In this document: in pieces, positions 26,596 to 35,657 of the stretch
Position numbering within the stretch: position 1 is the stretch's first letter
How the letters are laid out: each line of letters starts with the position of its first letter
Assembly (NCBI RefSeq): GCF_014117325.1
Contig: NZ_CP059732.1
Span: forward strand, 8,755,501 to 8,819,500
Reading direction: 5' to 3'
Length of the DNA stretch: 64,000 nucleotides
Source of the DNA: Spirosoma foliorum
GTDB taxonomy: Bacteria; Bacteroidota; Bacteroidia; Cytophagales; Spirosomataceae
Translations under genes and position numbers: made by a program
The notes under the pieces: model-generated
What the model was told of the DNA's origin: nothing
What the model saw: the letters and a program-made list of their open reading frames with translations, nothing else
Databases searched by the model: none

Positions 26596-26836
26596 GTTTT
26601 AAAACATGGTGTTCTGAATCGCCACCAATTTTTCCAATTTTATCAATTTTTCTAATGGCTACTGATTGGATTTAGACGATTTGGTCCGATTAAGTGATAG
26701 GATGTAAGATAAGTGCACGAGGGATACTCCTTGTAAACGCTTTTTACCGAGTTGGCTCACTATAGACCCAACATCTCCATGTATTATTTACTCGAAATCA
26801 CCGCCCAACTGGAAGAAACGCTTATCTATCGAAGCA
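26596..26836. other. Short gap between two IS3 elements
   Basis: About 240 bases with no gene of its own. A short frame reading YRPNISMYYLLEITAQLEET runs into the right-hand IS3 and could be a fragment of an interrupted gene, but no continuation was found on the far side of that element. Confidence 0.35.
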
Positions 26837-26926
26837 AAGGTGTACGTCGTCAAATGAAAGTGGACAAAAGGGGTGAAAATGAGAAGAGACAATTCAGTAA
26901 ATTGTTTCACTCAAACCTCCTTAATT

Positions 26927-27319
26927 ATGTCCAATTCGGCTAAAACCTCCAAAGCCAAGCGCACAGCCTCGCAATCTCCCACCTCTGCCGAGCGCAAGCC
27001 TGCTTTATCCATCATCAAAGACATTCAGCGACAAACCCGACGCCAATACACCGCTGAAGAAAAGATTCGCATTGTGCTAGAAGGCTTGCAAGGCGAACAG
27101 TCAGTAGCTGAGATCTGTCGGCGGGAAGGGCTCAACACCAACATTTATTACCGCTGGAGTAAAGAGTTTCTCGAAGCGGGTAAGAAACGACTGGCGGGTG
27201 ATACAACTCGAGAAGCCACCGCTCCCGAAGTGCAGTCCATCAAGTCCGAAAATGAGGCTCTTAAACAGCTGGTAGCCGAACTGAGCTTAGAGAATCGGGT
27301 ATTAAAAAAAAAGCCTTAA
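26927..27319 (+). CDS. IS3 OrfA (helix-turn-helix DNA-binding subunit)
   Basis: The frame is open from 26873, but ATG 26927 (MSNSAKTSKAKRTASQ) follows the inverted repeat more naturally. The product is about 130 residues: a basic N-terminus, a helix-turn-helix (YTAEEKIRIVLEGLQGEQSV, then CRREGLNTNIYYRWSKEF), and a C-terminal coiled coil (IKSENEALKQLVAELSLENR). It ends at a run of A (27303-27312). A -1 slip there would read through KALRPTINPDHH into OrfB, the usual IS3 way of making OrfAB transposase. Confidence 0.85.
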   Translation: MSNSAKTSKAKRTASQSPTSAERKPALSIIKDIQRQTRRQYTAEEKIRIVLEGLQGEQSVAEICRREGLNTNIYYRWSKEFLEAGKKRLAGDTTREATAPEVQSIKSENEALKQLVAELSLENRVLKKKP

Positions 27320-27345
27320 GGCCGACGATTAACCCCGATCATCAC

Positions 27346-28320
27346 ATGACTCAGTCCGAGAAAATGGAGATTATAAGCTTAGTCGAACAGTCACCCATCA
27401 GTGTAAAGGCCACGTTACAGGAACTGGGGATCAACCGAGCTACTTTTTACAGCTGGTATAAGCGTTATTTAAGCGCTGGCTTTGATGGCTTGGCCGATCA
27501 ACCTTGCCGTCGTACAAGCATCTGGAATCAACTACCAATCGGCGAAAAAAATCGGATTGTTGAGCTAGCTTTAGATCGACCTGACCTTTCCAGTCGCGAA
27601 CTGGCTTGCTATATCGTTGATAATGAGCAGTGGTTTGTCTCCGAATCCACCGTTTACCGGGTTCTCAAAAGTCGGGGGCTAATCACTACCCCTGCTTATC
27701 GGTTGATGGAAGCGGCTGACCACTTCTATAATCCGACCACGGCTCCCAATCAACTCTGGCAGACTGACTTCACCTATTTCAAGATCAAGCACTGGGGTTG
27801 GTATTATCTGTCGACGGTATTGGATGATTATTCTCGGTACATCTTAGCTTGGGAATTATGTCCGGGCATGCAAGCGACAGATGTAGAGCGAACCGTGCAA
27901 GCTGCTCTGAAAGCGAGTAGTCTGAAAAGTGGTCAGCGGCCTCGTATGCTCTCCGACAATGGTTCGGCTTATGTATCTCGCTATCTAAAGGATTATCTGA
28001 AAGGAGAAAGCATCGATCATATTCGTAGCGCTCCCTTTCATCCGATGACCCAAGGAAAGATCGAGCGGTATCATCGATCCATGAAAAACGTGCTGTTATT
28101 AGAACACTACTATAGTCCGGATGAGTTGAGAGAACGCCTAACGGAGTGGGTAGACTATTATAATCATCAACGCTACCATGAATCACTGGACAACGTACGG
28201 CCAGCCGATGCGTACTGGGGCCGTCAAGAGCAGATCTTGGCTAGTCGGCAAAAAACGAAGCAGCTAAGTTTGTCCCAACGCCGGAAAAATCATATTTTTC
28301 AGCGAGCCCAAAGTGGCTAA
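27346..28320 (+). CDS. IS3 OrfB (DDE transposase)
   Basis: The 324-residue integrase-like protein has an N-terminal helix-turn-helix (VKATLQELGINRATFYSWYK), then the rve catalytic core: LWQTDFTYFK (first Asp), LDDYSRYILAW, MLSDNGSAYVS (second Asp) and MTQGKIERYHRS (Glu). The end has VDYYNHQRYHESLDNVRPAD, typical of the family. It may also be made as a fusion by -1 slippage from OrfA, since its frame is open back to the A-run. No damage is seen. Confidence 0.9.
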   Translation: MTQSEKMEIISLVEQSPISVKATLQELGINRATFYSWYKRYLSAGFDGLADQPCRRTSIWNQLPIGEKNRIVELALDRPDLSSRELACYIVDNEQWFVSESTVYRVLKSRGLITTPAYRLMEAADHFYNPTTAPNQLWQTDFTYFKIKHWGWYYLSTVLDDYSRYILAWELCPGMQATDVERTVQAALKASSLKSGQRPRMLSDNGSAYVSRYLKDYLKGESIDHIRSAPFHPMTQGKIERYHRSMKNVLLLEHYYSPDELRERLTEWVDYYNHQRYHESLDNVRPADAYWGRQEQILASRQKTKQLSLSQRRKNHIFQRAQSG

Positions 28321-28492
28321 AACCATCTCTTCTCTTTTCACCCGCGTCTGTCCACTTTCATTTGACGACATACACCTTAGAGTAATTATTTAATGGACGT
28401 ATATGTGGCTGATAGTCAGTATTTTAATACATACTTTGTGCTCGGTGAAAACGTTCACGAAAACGCTCATTTTCTAGGGGAGTTCACAACTT

Positions 28493-30034
28493 TTATCCTG
28501 CCCAGCTCTCCCGATCCAGACTTCGGTATTGAATGGCTTCGGCGAGGTGTTCGATCTTTATTTCGTCAGAACCGGCTAAATCGGCAATCGTGCGCGACAC
28601 TTTCAGAATACGATCGTAGGCACGGGCAGATAGGCCCAGCCGTTCCATGGCTGTTCGGAGTAAGGCGCGGCCTGCATCGTTGATGATACAAACTTCTTTC
28701 ACCATCTGTGAGGGCATCATAGCGTTGCTGTAAATACCTGGCTGATCGGCAAAACGCGTTGTTTGCCGTTCGCGGGCCTTTATGACTCGTTCACGAATTA
28801 CTTCACTAGGTTCAGCGGGCCGGTTGGCTGTCATCTGATCGAAAGAAACAGGCGTGACCTCGACGTGTAAATCAATCCGGTCGAGGAGCGGGCCGCTGAT
28901 TTTAGCCAGGTATTTCTGAACAATGCCCGGCCCACAAACGCACTCTTTTTCGGGATGGTTGTAGTACCCACAGGGGCAGGGGTTCATGCTGGCAATAAGC
29001 ATAAAACTGGCGGGAAATTCCACCGCCCACTTCGCTCGTGAAATGCTCACTTTTCGGTCTTCGAGCGGCTGACGCATCACTTCCAGCGCCGAGCGTTTAA
29101 ACTCAGGTAATTCATCTAAAAATAAAACACCGTTGTGTGCCAATGAAATCTCGCCCGGTTGAGGAAAGCTGCCGCCACCCACCAGCGCTGCGTCGGAAAT
29201 CGTGTGGTGAGGTGAACGATAAGGGCGAGTTGCAATCAGGTTGGCACGAGAACCAAGCTTACCCGCAACGGAGTGTATCTTGGTTGTTTCCAGAGCTTCC
29301 TGTAGCGTTAAGGGGGGTAAGATGCTGGGTAAGCGTTTGGCCAGCATGGTTTTCCCGGCACCCGGAGGTTCAATCATAATGACGTTGTGCCCGCCTGCTG
29401 CCGCAATTTCCATCGCCCGTTTGATGTTCTCCTGCCCCTGTACATGCGAGAAATCGACTTCGTATGCATTAATCTGGCTCATGAACAGGTCCCGAGTATC
29501 GCTGACCAGAGGTTCAATGTCTTTTTTGCCTTCGAAAAATTCGATGGCCTCCTGTATGGTTTTTACGCCAATGACATCCAGATTATTGACAATGGCCGCT
29601 TCCTGCGCATTCTCAATGGGAAGTACGAAACCTTTGTAGCCTTGCTTGCGGGCCTCGATGGCAATCGGTAGTACGCCTTTAATAGGCCTTAACGTCCCAT
29701 CAAGGGCCAGTTCGCCCATAATGACGTAATCTTCCAGGCTACGACTAGTTGTAATTTGCTCCGACGCCTGCAAAACGCACAAGGCAATTGGCAGATCATA
29801 GGCTGAGCCTTCTTTTCGAATGTCGGCGGGAGCGAGGTTAACGACCACTTTCTGGCGAGGCATCCGGTACCCGAAGAATTTCAGAGAGGCTTCAACGCGC
29901 TGTTCGCTTTCCTTAACGGCACTATCCGGTAGTCCAACCAAATGAAAATGCAAGCCTTGGGCAACAACAACCTCAATGGTAATTAAACTGGCATTGACAC
30001 CGTATACGGCTGCACCAAACGTTTTGGCTAACAT
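28493..30034 (-). CDS. comM: YifB/ComM-family Mg-chelatase-like AAA ATPase
   Basis: The frame opens at 30046 (MLTTMLAKTF), but MLAKTFGAAVYGV at 30034 is the usual family start. Order: N-terminal ChlI-like domain (GLHFHLVGLPDSAVKESEQR), AAA core with PPGAGKTMLAKRLPS, Walker B in GVLFLDELPEF, a Cys cluster (CPCGYYNHPEKECVCGPG), and a C-terminal helical domain (GLSARAYDRILKVSRTIADL). The family promotes branch migration during natural transformation. The first Walker A residue, normally Gly, is Glu here (IEPPGAGKT). It lies 64 nt beyond rsmH on the same strand. Confidence 0.9.
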   Translation of the reverse strand: MLAKTFGAAVYGVNASLITIEVVVAQGLHFHLVGLPDSAVKESEQRVEASLKFFGYRMPRQKVVVNLAPADIRKEGSAYDLPIALCVLQASEQITTSRSLEDYVIMGELALDGTLRPIKGVLPIAIEARKQGYKGFVLPIENAQEAAIVNNLDVIGVKTIQEAIEFFEGKKDIEPLVSDTRDLFMSQINAYEVDFSHVQGQENIKRAMEIAAAGGHNVIMIEPPGAGKTMLAKRLPSILPPLTLQEALETTKIHSVAGKLGSRANLIATRPYRSPHHTISDAALVGGGSFPQPGEISLAHNGVLFLDELPEFKRSALEVMRQPLEDRKVSISRAKWAVEFPASFMLIASMNPCPCGYYNHPEKECVCGPGIVQKYLAKISGPLLDRIDLHVEVTPVSFDQMTANRPAEPSEVIRERVIKARERQTTRFADQPGIYSNAMMPSQMVKEVCIINDAGRALLRTAMERLGLSARAYDRILKVSRTIADLAGSDEIKIEHLAEAIQYRSLDRESWAG

Positions 30035-30110
30035 AGTAGTAAGCAAGTAAACAAATCAGGAGAATGGGTTTCAAAACTACTGAGTCGATAGCCAATAAAA
30101 AAATCCTTAT

Positions 30111-31016
30111 CTAAATCTTCTCAGCTATTCGGAGCTTGGCACTCCGGGCACGAGGATTACGGGCAATTTCCTCGGGCGTGGCTTCAACAGGTTTGCGGGT
30201 TATGGATTGCAACGGCTTGATGTCGTTGCCAAACAAATCCTTCTCGACTTCGCCCTGAAATTTACCCTTGTTGATGAAATTTTTCACCAATCGATCTTCG
30301 AGTGAGTGATACGACATAACCACCAATCGTCCACCTGGTTTTAGAATGTCGGGTACCTGCTCTAAAAATTCCTCCAGCGCCTGTAATTCTTCATTTACCT
30401 CAATGCGTAATGCCTGAAATACCTGCGCAAAAAACTTGTTCTCTTTGCCCCGTGGCGCATAGCGTTGCAGGGCTGCTTTCAAATCATTAACGGTCTTGAG
30501 CGGTCGATTCGAGCGGGCTGATATAAGGGCCGCTGCGGCCGTTCGGGCGTTGATGATCTCGCCGTACATACCCAGAATGCGGTGCAACTCTGGCTCCGAA
30601 TACTCATTGACAACCTGCCGGGCAGTTCGGTCAGCATTCTGGTTCATGCGCATGTCGAGATCTGCGTCGAAACGGGTCGAGAAACCGCGTTCGGGCGTGT
30701 CGATCTGGTGCGACGAAATCCCCAGATCGGCCAGAATACCATCGACCTGTTCGGCTTTGTAGAGTCGGAGGTAGCGTTTGATGTTGCGGAAGTTCGAGGC
30801 CACAAACGTCAGTCGGGAATCGCCAATAGCCTGGGCATTAGCGCGGGCGTCGGCATCCTGATCGAAACCGAACAAACGACCGCCCTCCAGTTGATTCAGA
30901 ATTTCACGGCTATGCCCACCGCCACCGAACGTAATATCGACGTAAGTGCCGCCGGGTTGCAAATTCAGCCCGTCGATACAGGCCTGTAATAAAACGGGTT
31001 CGTGGTAATTGCTCAT
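30111..31016 (-). CDS. rsmH: 16S rRNA (cytosine-1402 N4) methyltransferase
   Basis: The 301-residue protein matches RsmH/MraW. HEPVLLQACIDGL starts it; the SAM-binding loop is YVDITFGGGGHSREIL; ADLGISSHQIDTPERGFS and RLVVMSYHSLEDRLVKNF are family signatures. It methylates C1402 in the decoding centre of 16S rRNA. In many bacteria it sits in the dcw cell-wall cluster; here it is followed by comM instead. It is divergent from the TlpA-like gene with about 75 nt between starts. Confidence 0.95.
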   Translation of the reverse strand: MSNYHEPVLLQACIDGLNLQPGGTYVDITFGGGGHSREILNQLEGGRLFGFDQDADARANAQAIGDSRLTFVASNFRNIKRYLRLYKAEQVDGILADLGISSHQIDTPERGFSTRFDADLDMRMNQNADRTARQVVNEYSEPELHRILGMYGEIINARTAAAALISARSNRPLKTVNDLKAALQRYAPRGKENKFFAQVFQALRIEVNEELQALEEFLEQVPDILKPGGRLVVMSYHSLEDRLVKNFINKGKFQGEVEKDLFGNDIKPLQSITRKPVEATPEEIARNPRARSAKLRIAEKI

Positions 31017-31093
31017 TCAGAAACTAACCTTCTTTTGTGGTCGTTGTTGGTTTTGTCAGTCCGCTTTTGCGTCTTGATCAACCTGCTAAAAAC

Positions 31094-32350
31094 ATGAAAA
31101 AACTCCTTCCTATCGCTGCCATTGCCTTATTGTTGTTACCAACAATAGGTTTTGGTCAATCAACAACTGTCAAACCTGGTACGTATCGGGCTGTTCTGAA
31201 AACCCGTGGGGGTGATTTACCATTTGGGCTGGATATTAAGCCTGCCGCGAACGATCCTAAAACCTACACCGTGTTTGCCCTGAATGGCAACGAACGCCTT
31301 CCGATGGACCCAGCCACCATTGAAGGCGACTCCCTGCGGATACCGATGGCCCTGTTTGACTCAGAATTGGTTGCAAAGATAGAAGGTAATATGCTAAGGG
31401 GGGTATTTCGGAGACGGCGAGTTGCGTTGCCTTCTCAAACGTTACCGTTTGAAGCCCAGCATGGCGTAACGTATCGCTTTACACCAGCCGAAGAATCTAC
31501 ACGCGCCGTAACCACCAACCTAACGGGGAAATGGGCTACGGATTTTGGTAGCAAAACCGGGAAAGTGGATACGGTCAATGCAGTAGGCGTATTTGATCAG
31601 AAAGGTAGCCGACTGAGCGGTACGTTTCTGACACCTACCGGTGATTATCGCTATCTGTCGGGCGCTGTTGTGGGCGATAGTCTGTTTTTGTCTTGTTTCG
31701 ATGGTTCACATGTATACCTGTTTAAAGCGAAGCACGATCCGGCGACGAAAACACTCAAAGGAGGTTTATGGGCGGGCATTGCGGGCTACGAAGCCTGGGC
31801 CGCTCGATTCGATCCGAAAGCTGATCTTCCCGATCCAGCCAAACTCACGTATCTAAAACCCGGTTCAAAAACGCTCAACGCTTCATTTCCTGAACCGAAC
31901 GGCAACATCGTTTCGTTATCCGATGCTCGGTTCAAAAACAAAGTAACCATTGTGCAAATCATGGGATCGTGGTGTCCGAACTGTATGGACGAGACTAATT
32001 TCATGAGTCCGTGGTACAAAAAGAACAAAAGTCGAGGTATTGAACTCGTTGGCTTGTCGTTCGAGCGGTCACCAGAAATGGCTGTATCGGGTCCTAAAAT
32101 CGAGCGGATGAAGCAGCGGTTCAAGATTGATTATCCCGTCGTGTTGGCTGGTACAAACGACAAAGCACAAGCCTCTAAAGCCTTGCCCGACCTGAACGCA
32201 GTAGTGGCTTTCCCAACCACGATTTTTATCGACAAAAAAGGCCAGGTGCGTCATATTCACACGGGTTTCTCCGGCCCCGGCACGGGTAAATACTACGAAC
32301 AATACATTGAAGAGTTTAACCGACTGGTAGATAAGCTAGTGGCGGAGTAA
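31094..32350 (+). CDS. TlpA-like thioredoxin-fold oxidoreductase
   Basis: ATG 31094 is used because it begins a signal peptide (MKKLLPIAAIALLLLPTIGFG); upstream in-frame codons lack one. Residues about 20-270 are a beta-rich domain common in Bacteroidota TlpA proteins. The C-terminal redoxin domain has GSWCPNCMDE with a CPNC active site, and FPTTIFIDKKGQVRHIHTGF with the cis-Pro loop. It should act in the periplasm, reducing disulfides, for example in cytochrome maturation or oxidative repair. The exact partner is unknown. Confidence 0.9.
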   Translation: MKKLLPIAAIALLLLPTIGFGQSTTVKPGTYRAVLKTRGGDLPFGLDIKPAANDPKTYTVFALNGNERLPMDPATIEGDSLRIPMALFDSELVAKIEGNMLRGVFRRRRVALPSQTLPFEAQHGVTYRFTPAEESTRAVTTNLTGKWATDFGSKTGKVDTVNAVGVFDQKGSRLSGTFLTPTGDYRYLSGAVVGDSLFLSCFDGSHVYLFKAKHDPATKTLKGGLWAGIAGYEAWAARFDPKADLPDPAKLTYLKPGSKTLNASFPEPNGNIVSLSDARFKNKVTIVQIMGSWCPNCMDETNFMSPWYKKNKSRGIELVGLSFERSPEMAVSGPKIERMKQRFKIDYPVVLAGTNDKAQASKALPDLNAVVAFPTTIFIDKKGQVRHIHTGFSGPGTGKYYEQYIEEFNRLVDKLVAE

Positions 32351-32351
32351 G

Positions 32352-32469
32352 TCAGAACCGGGATTTTTATGATTTAACTGACCGATCTTGATTTTAGCCT
32401 TCGGCTTTCTTTGAAAGCTAAATCATAAAAAATCAAAGTCGGTCAGTATAATCACATAAATCCTGGTTT
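32352..32469. repeat. Dispersed long-hairpin repeat, copy A
   Basis: The outer arms cagaaccgggatttttatga...ctgaccga and their complement near 32437-32469 enclose a loop with ttagccttcgg(c/a)tttctttg. The same architecture with a perfect 34-bp arm is at 47634-47752. It sits between the TlpA-like gene and the MarR gene. Confidence 0.75.
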
Positions 32470-32547
32470 AGATTGTTATGCACGCATACTATTTTTCTGG
32501 AAAAAGTGGTAGATTTACGTCCAGCTAAGATCAGGACGACACCTATC

Positions 32548-33018
32548 ATGAAAAAGGAGAAAACGGTTGATTTTCATATAAAATGGGGTTGGCATGCCAT
32601 TTCGCGCATGTACAATGCCTATGCAGCCCGCTTCGACATTACGATGGCGATTGGCTATGTGCTGCTTAATATCGATCTGGAAGAAGGTACCCCAGCCACC
32701 AAAATTGGCCCTCTGCTGGGTATGGAGCCGCGTTCGTTAGTCAGAATGCTCAAAAATCTGGAAGAACGTGGACTGATTCGCCGGGAAGTAGATGGCAACG
32801 ACAAACGATTCGTTCGCATTTACCTAACTGAAGAAGGAAAAGCCAAGCGCGAAATGGCTCGCGATGGCGTTATTCAATTCAATAACATGATTCGGGAGCG
32901 AATTCCGCTCGATAAACTCGTTGTCTTTCTGGATGTGATGAAAGAAATTAACCGCATGGTTGAAGAAGAAAACACGCGTATAAAAGCCAGCGAAGCGGAA
33001 GAACTACCATTAGATTAA
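32548..33018 (+). CDS. MarR-family transcriptional regulator
   Basis: The frame opens at 32473, but ATG 32548 (MKKEKTVDFHIKWGWHAISR) fits the usual MarR length of about 157 residues. It has a winged helix: TKIGPLLGMEPRSLVRMLKNLEERGLIRRE followed by the wing DGNDKRFVRIYLTEEGK. It stands 95 nt before the two-domain beta-oxidation gene, so control of fatty acid breakdown by an acyl-type ligand is a reasonable inference. A 15-bp inverted repeat in the gap could be its operator. Confidence 0.85.
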   Translation: MKKEKTVDFHIKWGWHAISRMYNAYAARFDITMAIGYVLLNIDLEEGTPATKIGPLLGMEPRSLVRMLKNLEERGLIRREVDGNDKRFVRIYLTEEGKAKREMARDGVIQFNNMIRERIPLDKLVVFLDVMKEINRMVEEENTRIKASEAEELPLD

Positions 33019-33033
33019 TTCAAATATATCGGA

Positions 33034-33079
33034 ACACAACTATTGCGAATTATACACGTATAAATCGCAATAGTTGTGT
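33034..33079. promoter_or_regulatory. Perfect 15-bp inverted repeat between marR and the beta-oxidation gene
   Basis: acacaactattgcga at 33034-33048 is mirrored exactly by tcgcaatagttgtgt at 33065-33079 around a 16-nt AT-rich loop. It could be an operator for the MarR protein or a hairpin attenuator. No U-run follows, so a simple terminator is less likely. Confidence 0.5.
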
Positions 33080-33113
33080 CATTCGTGTTCTAATTACCGA
33101 GTAAAACTAAACC

Positions 33114-35564
33114 ATGGAAGCTACCTTAGAAAAACCAAAATCGGAGGGGCGCTCCCCTCAAACGAAAAATCGGACAATCCGGCGCGTTGCTGTGCTGGGT
33201 TCAGGTATTATGGGTTCGCGGATTGCGGCTCACTTCGCGAACATCGGTGTCGATGTATTATTGTTAGATATTGTTCCCAAAGAACCCAATGAAGCAGAAC
33301 AGGCCAAAGGATTAACAACAGCTAGTCCACTGGTTCGGAATCGAATTGTGAACGATGCTTTCCAGACGATGCTGAAAGCTAGTCCGGCCGCTTTATATAG
33401 CCCGAAATTTGCCGACCGGATTAAGCTGGGTAATTTCGATGATAACCTGAAAGATATTGCCAGCTTCGACTGGATAATCGAGGTAGTTGTTGAACGACTG
33501 GATATAAAACGCTCTGTTTATGAGCGCGTTGAGCAATTCCGGAAACCCGGCACGCTCATCACCTCGAATACATCGGGCATTCCGATGCATCTGCTGACCG
33601 AAGGGCGTAGTGAGGATTTTCGTCGGAATTTCTGTGGTACGCACTTCTTCAATCCTCCGCGTTATCTGCGTTTGCTCGAAATTATTCCCGGTCCTGATAC
33701 CGACCCTGCCGTTGTTGATTTCCTGATGAACTACGGCGATTTATACCTGGGCAAAACGACCGTTTTGTGCAAAGACACGCCCGGTTTTATTGCCAACCGA
33801 CTCGGTATTCAGTCGCTGATCCAAACCATTCGTGTAGCTGAAGAATTGGGGTTATCGGTTGAGGAAGTGGACAAACTTACGGGTCCCGTAGTGGGTCGCC
33901 CGAAGTCGGGAACCTTCCGGCTGTCGGACGTAGTGGGTCTGGATACGACGGTCAACGTGGCGAGTAATCTTGTGAAGATGGAGCACGACGAGTCGCGCTC
34001 ATCGTTTGAGTTACCTGCTTCGGTGCAGAAACTGATGGAGAACAAATGGCTTGGTGATAAAACCGGCCAGGGTTATTATAAAAAGACAAAAGACGAGAAA
34101 GGCCAAACCCAGATTTTGGCACTCGACTTGAAAACCTACAAATACAAGCCTTCTGAGAAGGTCAAATTTGCGACGCTCGAAAGTACAAAGGCCATTGACA
34201 ACCTCAAAAAGCGCTTCCCGGTACTAATCGCAGGTAAAGATAAAGCGGGTGAGTTTTACCGAAAAACATTTGCCGATGGTTTCCGCTACGCTACTTACCG
34301 CATTCCCGAAATTTCGGACGAACTCTACCGGATCGATGCGGCTATTACGGCTGGTTTTGGTTGGCAGTTAGGCTTGTTCGAAACTTGGGATGCTATTGGC
34401 GTTAAGAAAGGCGTCGAACTGATCGAATTCTTTGGTCAGAAACCTGCGCAATGGGTGTACGACATGCTGGATGCAGGCTTCGATCAATTCTATAAAGTCG
34501 AAAACGGCAAACGTAAATACTACGATATTCCCACGAAAAGCTACAAGGCTATTCCAGGAACGGAAGCATTTACTATTCTGGAAAATCTCAGCAACAACAT
34601 CATCTGGAAAAACGCAGGTGCCAACATCGTTGACCTCGGTGATGGTATCCTGAATGTTGAATTCCGTAGCAAAATGAACACGTTTGGGCAGGAAGTTTCC
34701 GAAGCCCTGAACAAAGGTATAGCGTTGGCGGAGAAGGACTTCCGGGGCTTGGTGGTCGGTAACGATTCAACTGAGGCATTCTCGGCAGGGGCCAACCTGG
34801 CTATGCTGTTCATGTTTGCCGTAGAGCAGGAATTCGACGAAGTGAATCTGATGATTGCGCAGTTTCAGAAACTCATTTCCCGGTTGCGTTATTCGTCGGT
34901 TCCGGTGATTGTGGCTCCCCATACGCTGACGCTCGGTGGTGGTTGCGAAGCCGTGCTCCATGCCGATCGTGTGGTGGCTCATGCTGAAAGCTACATTGGA
35001 CTGGTCGAGGTGGGTGTTGGTCTGATTCCGGCGGGTGGTGGCACGAAAGAAATGGCAGCTCGCGCATCTGATCTGTACCAAACTGGTGATCCTGAGTTGA
35101 ATATCCTCCAAAATGTGTTCATGAATATTGCTACGGCGAAAGTGTCGACTTCGGCACAGGAAGCGCGTGAAATGAACTATCTCCGCTCAACCGACCAGAT
35201 TGTGCTGAACCGGAGTCGTCTGCTCGCTGAAGCCAAACAAGCGGCTATTGAACTGGCCGACAATGGTTATACACAACCCAAACCTCGTACCGACATTAAA
35301 GTGCAGGGTAAAACGGGTATTGCCCTGTTCAAAGCGGGTATTACGGCCATGCACATGGGACGCTACATTTCGGATCATGACCGAAAAATTGCCGACAAAC
35401 TTGCCTACGTTATCTGTGGTGGGGATTTAAGTAGCCCACAAAACGTATCGGAACAATACCTGCTCGATCTGGAACGGGAAGCTTTCCTATCGCTAACTGG
35501 CGAAAAGAAAACGCTGGAGCGGATTCAAAGCCTGCTAACAGGTGGTAAAGCATTGCGGAATTAA
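33114..35564 (+). CDS. 3-hydroxyacyl-CoA dehydrogenase / enoyl-CoA hydratase fusion
   Basis: The 816-residue protein combines two beta-oxidation steps. The N-terminus holds a Rossmann domain (VAVLGSGIMGSRIAAHFANI) and the hydroxyacyl-CoA dehydrogenase catalytic region (FCGTHFFNPPRYLRLLEII; VLCKDTPGFIANRLGI). The C-terminal third is crotonase-like (AFSAGANLAMLF; HTLTLGGGCEAVLHADRV; GLVEVGVGLIPAGGGTKEM). The order is reversed compared with Escherichia coli FadB/FadJ, as in many Bacteroidota. The usual partner thiolase is not adjacent. A MarR gene lies upstream and a terminator follows. Confidence 0.9.
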   Translation: MEATLEKPKSEGRSPQTKNRTIRRVAVLGSGIMGSRIAAHFANIGVDVLLLDIVPKEPNEAEQAKGLTTASPLVRNRIVNDAFQTMLKASPAALYSPKFADRIKLGNFDDNLKDIASFDWIIEVVVERLDIKRSVYERVEQFRKPGTLITSNTSGIPMHLLTEGRSEDFRRNFCGTHFFNPPRYLRLLEIIPGPDTDPAVVDFLMNYGDLYLGKTTVLCKDTPGFIANRLGIQSLIQTIRVAEELGLSVEEVDKLTGPVVGRPKSGTFRLSDVVGLDTTVNVASNLVKMEHDESRSSFELPASVQKLMENKWLGDKTGQGYYKKTKDEKGQTQILALDLKTYKYKPSEKVKFATLESTKAIDNLKKRFPVLIAGKDKAGEFYRKTFADGFRYATYRIPEISDELYRIDAAITAGFGWQLGLFETWDAIGVKKGVELIEFFGQKPAQWVYDMLDAGFDQFYKVENGKRKYYDIPTKSYKAIPGTEAFTILENLSNNIIWKNAGANIVDLGDGILNVEFRSKMNTFGQEVSEALNKGIALAEKDFRGLVVGNDSTEAFSAGANLAMLFMFAVEQEFDEVNLMIAQFQKLISRLRYSSVPVIVAPHTLTLGGGCEAVLHADRVVAHAESYIGLVEVGVGLIPAGGGTKEMAARASDLYQTGDPELNILQNVFMNIATAKVSTSAQEAREMNYLRSTDQIVLNRSRLLAEAKQAAIELADNGYTQPKPRTDIKVQGKTGIALFKAGITAMHMGRYISDHDRKIADKLAYVICGGDLSSPQNVSEQYLLDLEREAFLSLTGEKKTLERIQSLLTGGKALRN

Positions 35565-35591
35565 CGGTAAGGTTAACTCATCTAATTGATG

Positions 35592-35616
35592 CCCCGAGTT
35601 TAATGTTAACTCGGGG
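35592..35616 (+). terminator. Rho-independent terminator after the beta-oxidation gene
   Basis: The stem ccccgagtt/aactcgggg has a 7-nt loop and is followed by tatttcttttt. It lies 28 nt after the stop codon. Confidence 0.85.
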
Positions 35617-35657
35617 TATTTCTTTTTCATGCCGTAGCGATCATGTTTATCTATTGT

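Larger units (their letters stand above)
26837..28378 (+). mobile_element. IS3-family insertion sequence, apparently intact
   Basis: Long inverted repeats delimit it: aaggtgtacgtcgtcaaatg on the left and the complement of catttgacgacatacacctt on the right, continuing with aaagtggac on both. It encodes OrfA and OrfB with an A-run suited to programmed frameshifting between them. No clear target duplication was found. Confidence 0.8.

Noticed and set aside
28393..28683. Plus-strand frame starting MDVYVADSQYFNTY before comM
   Set aside because: Most of it is opposite the end of comM, and the unique part is short and unrecognised.
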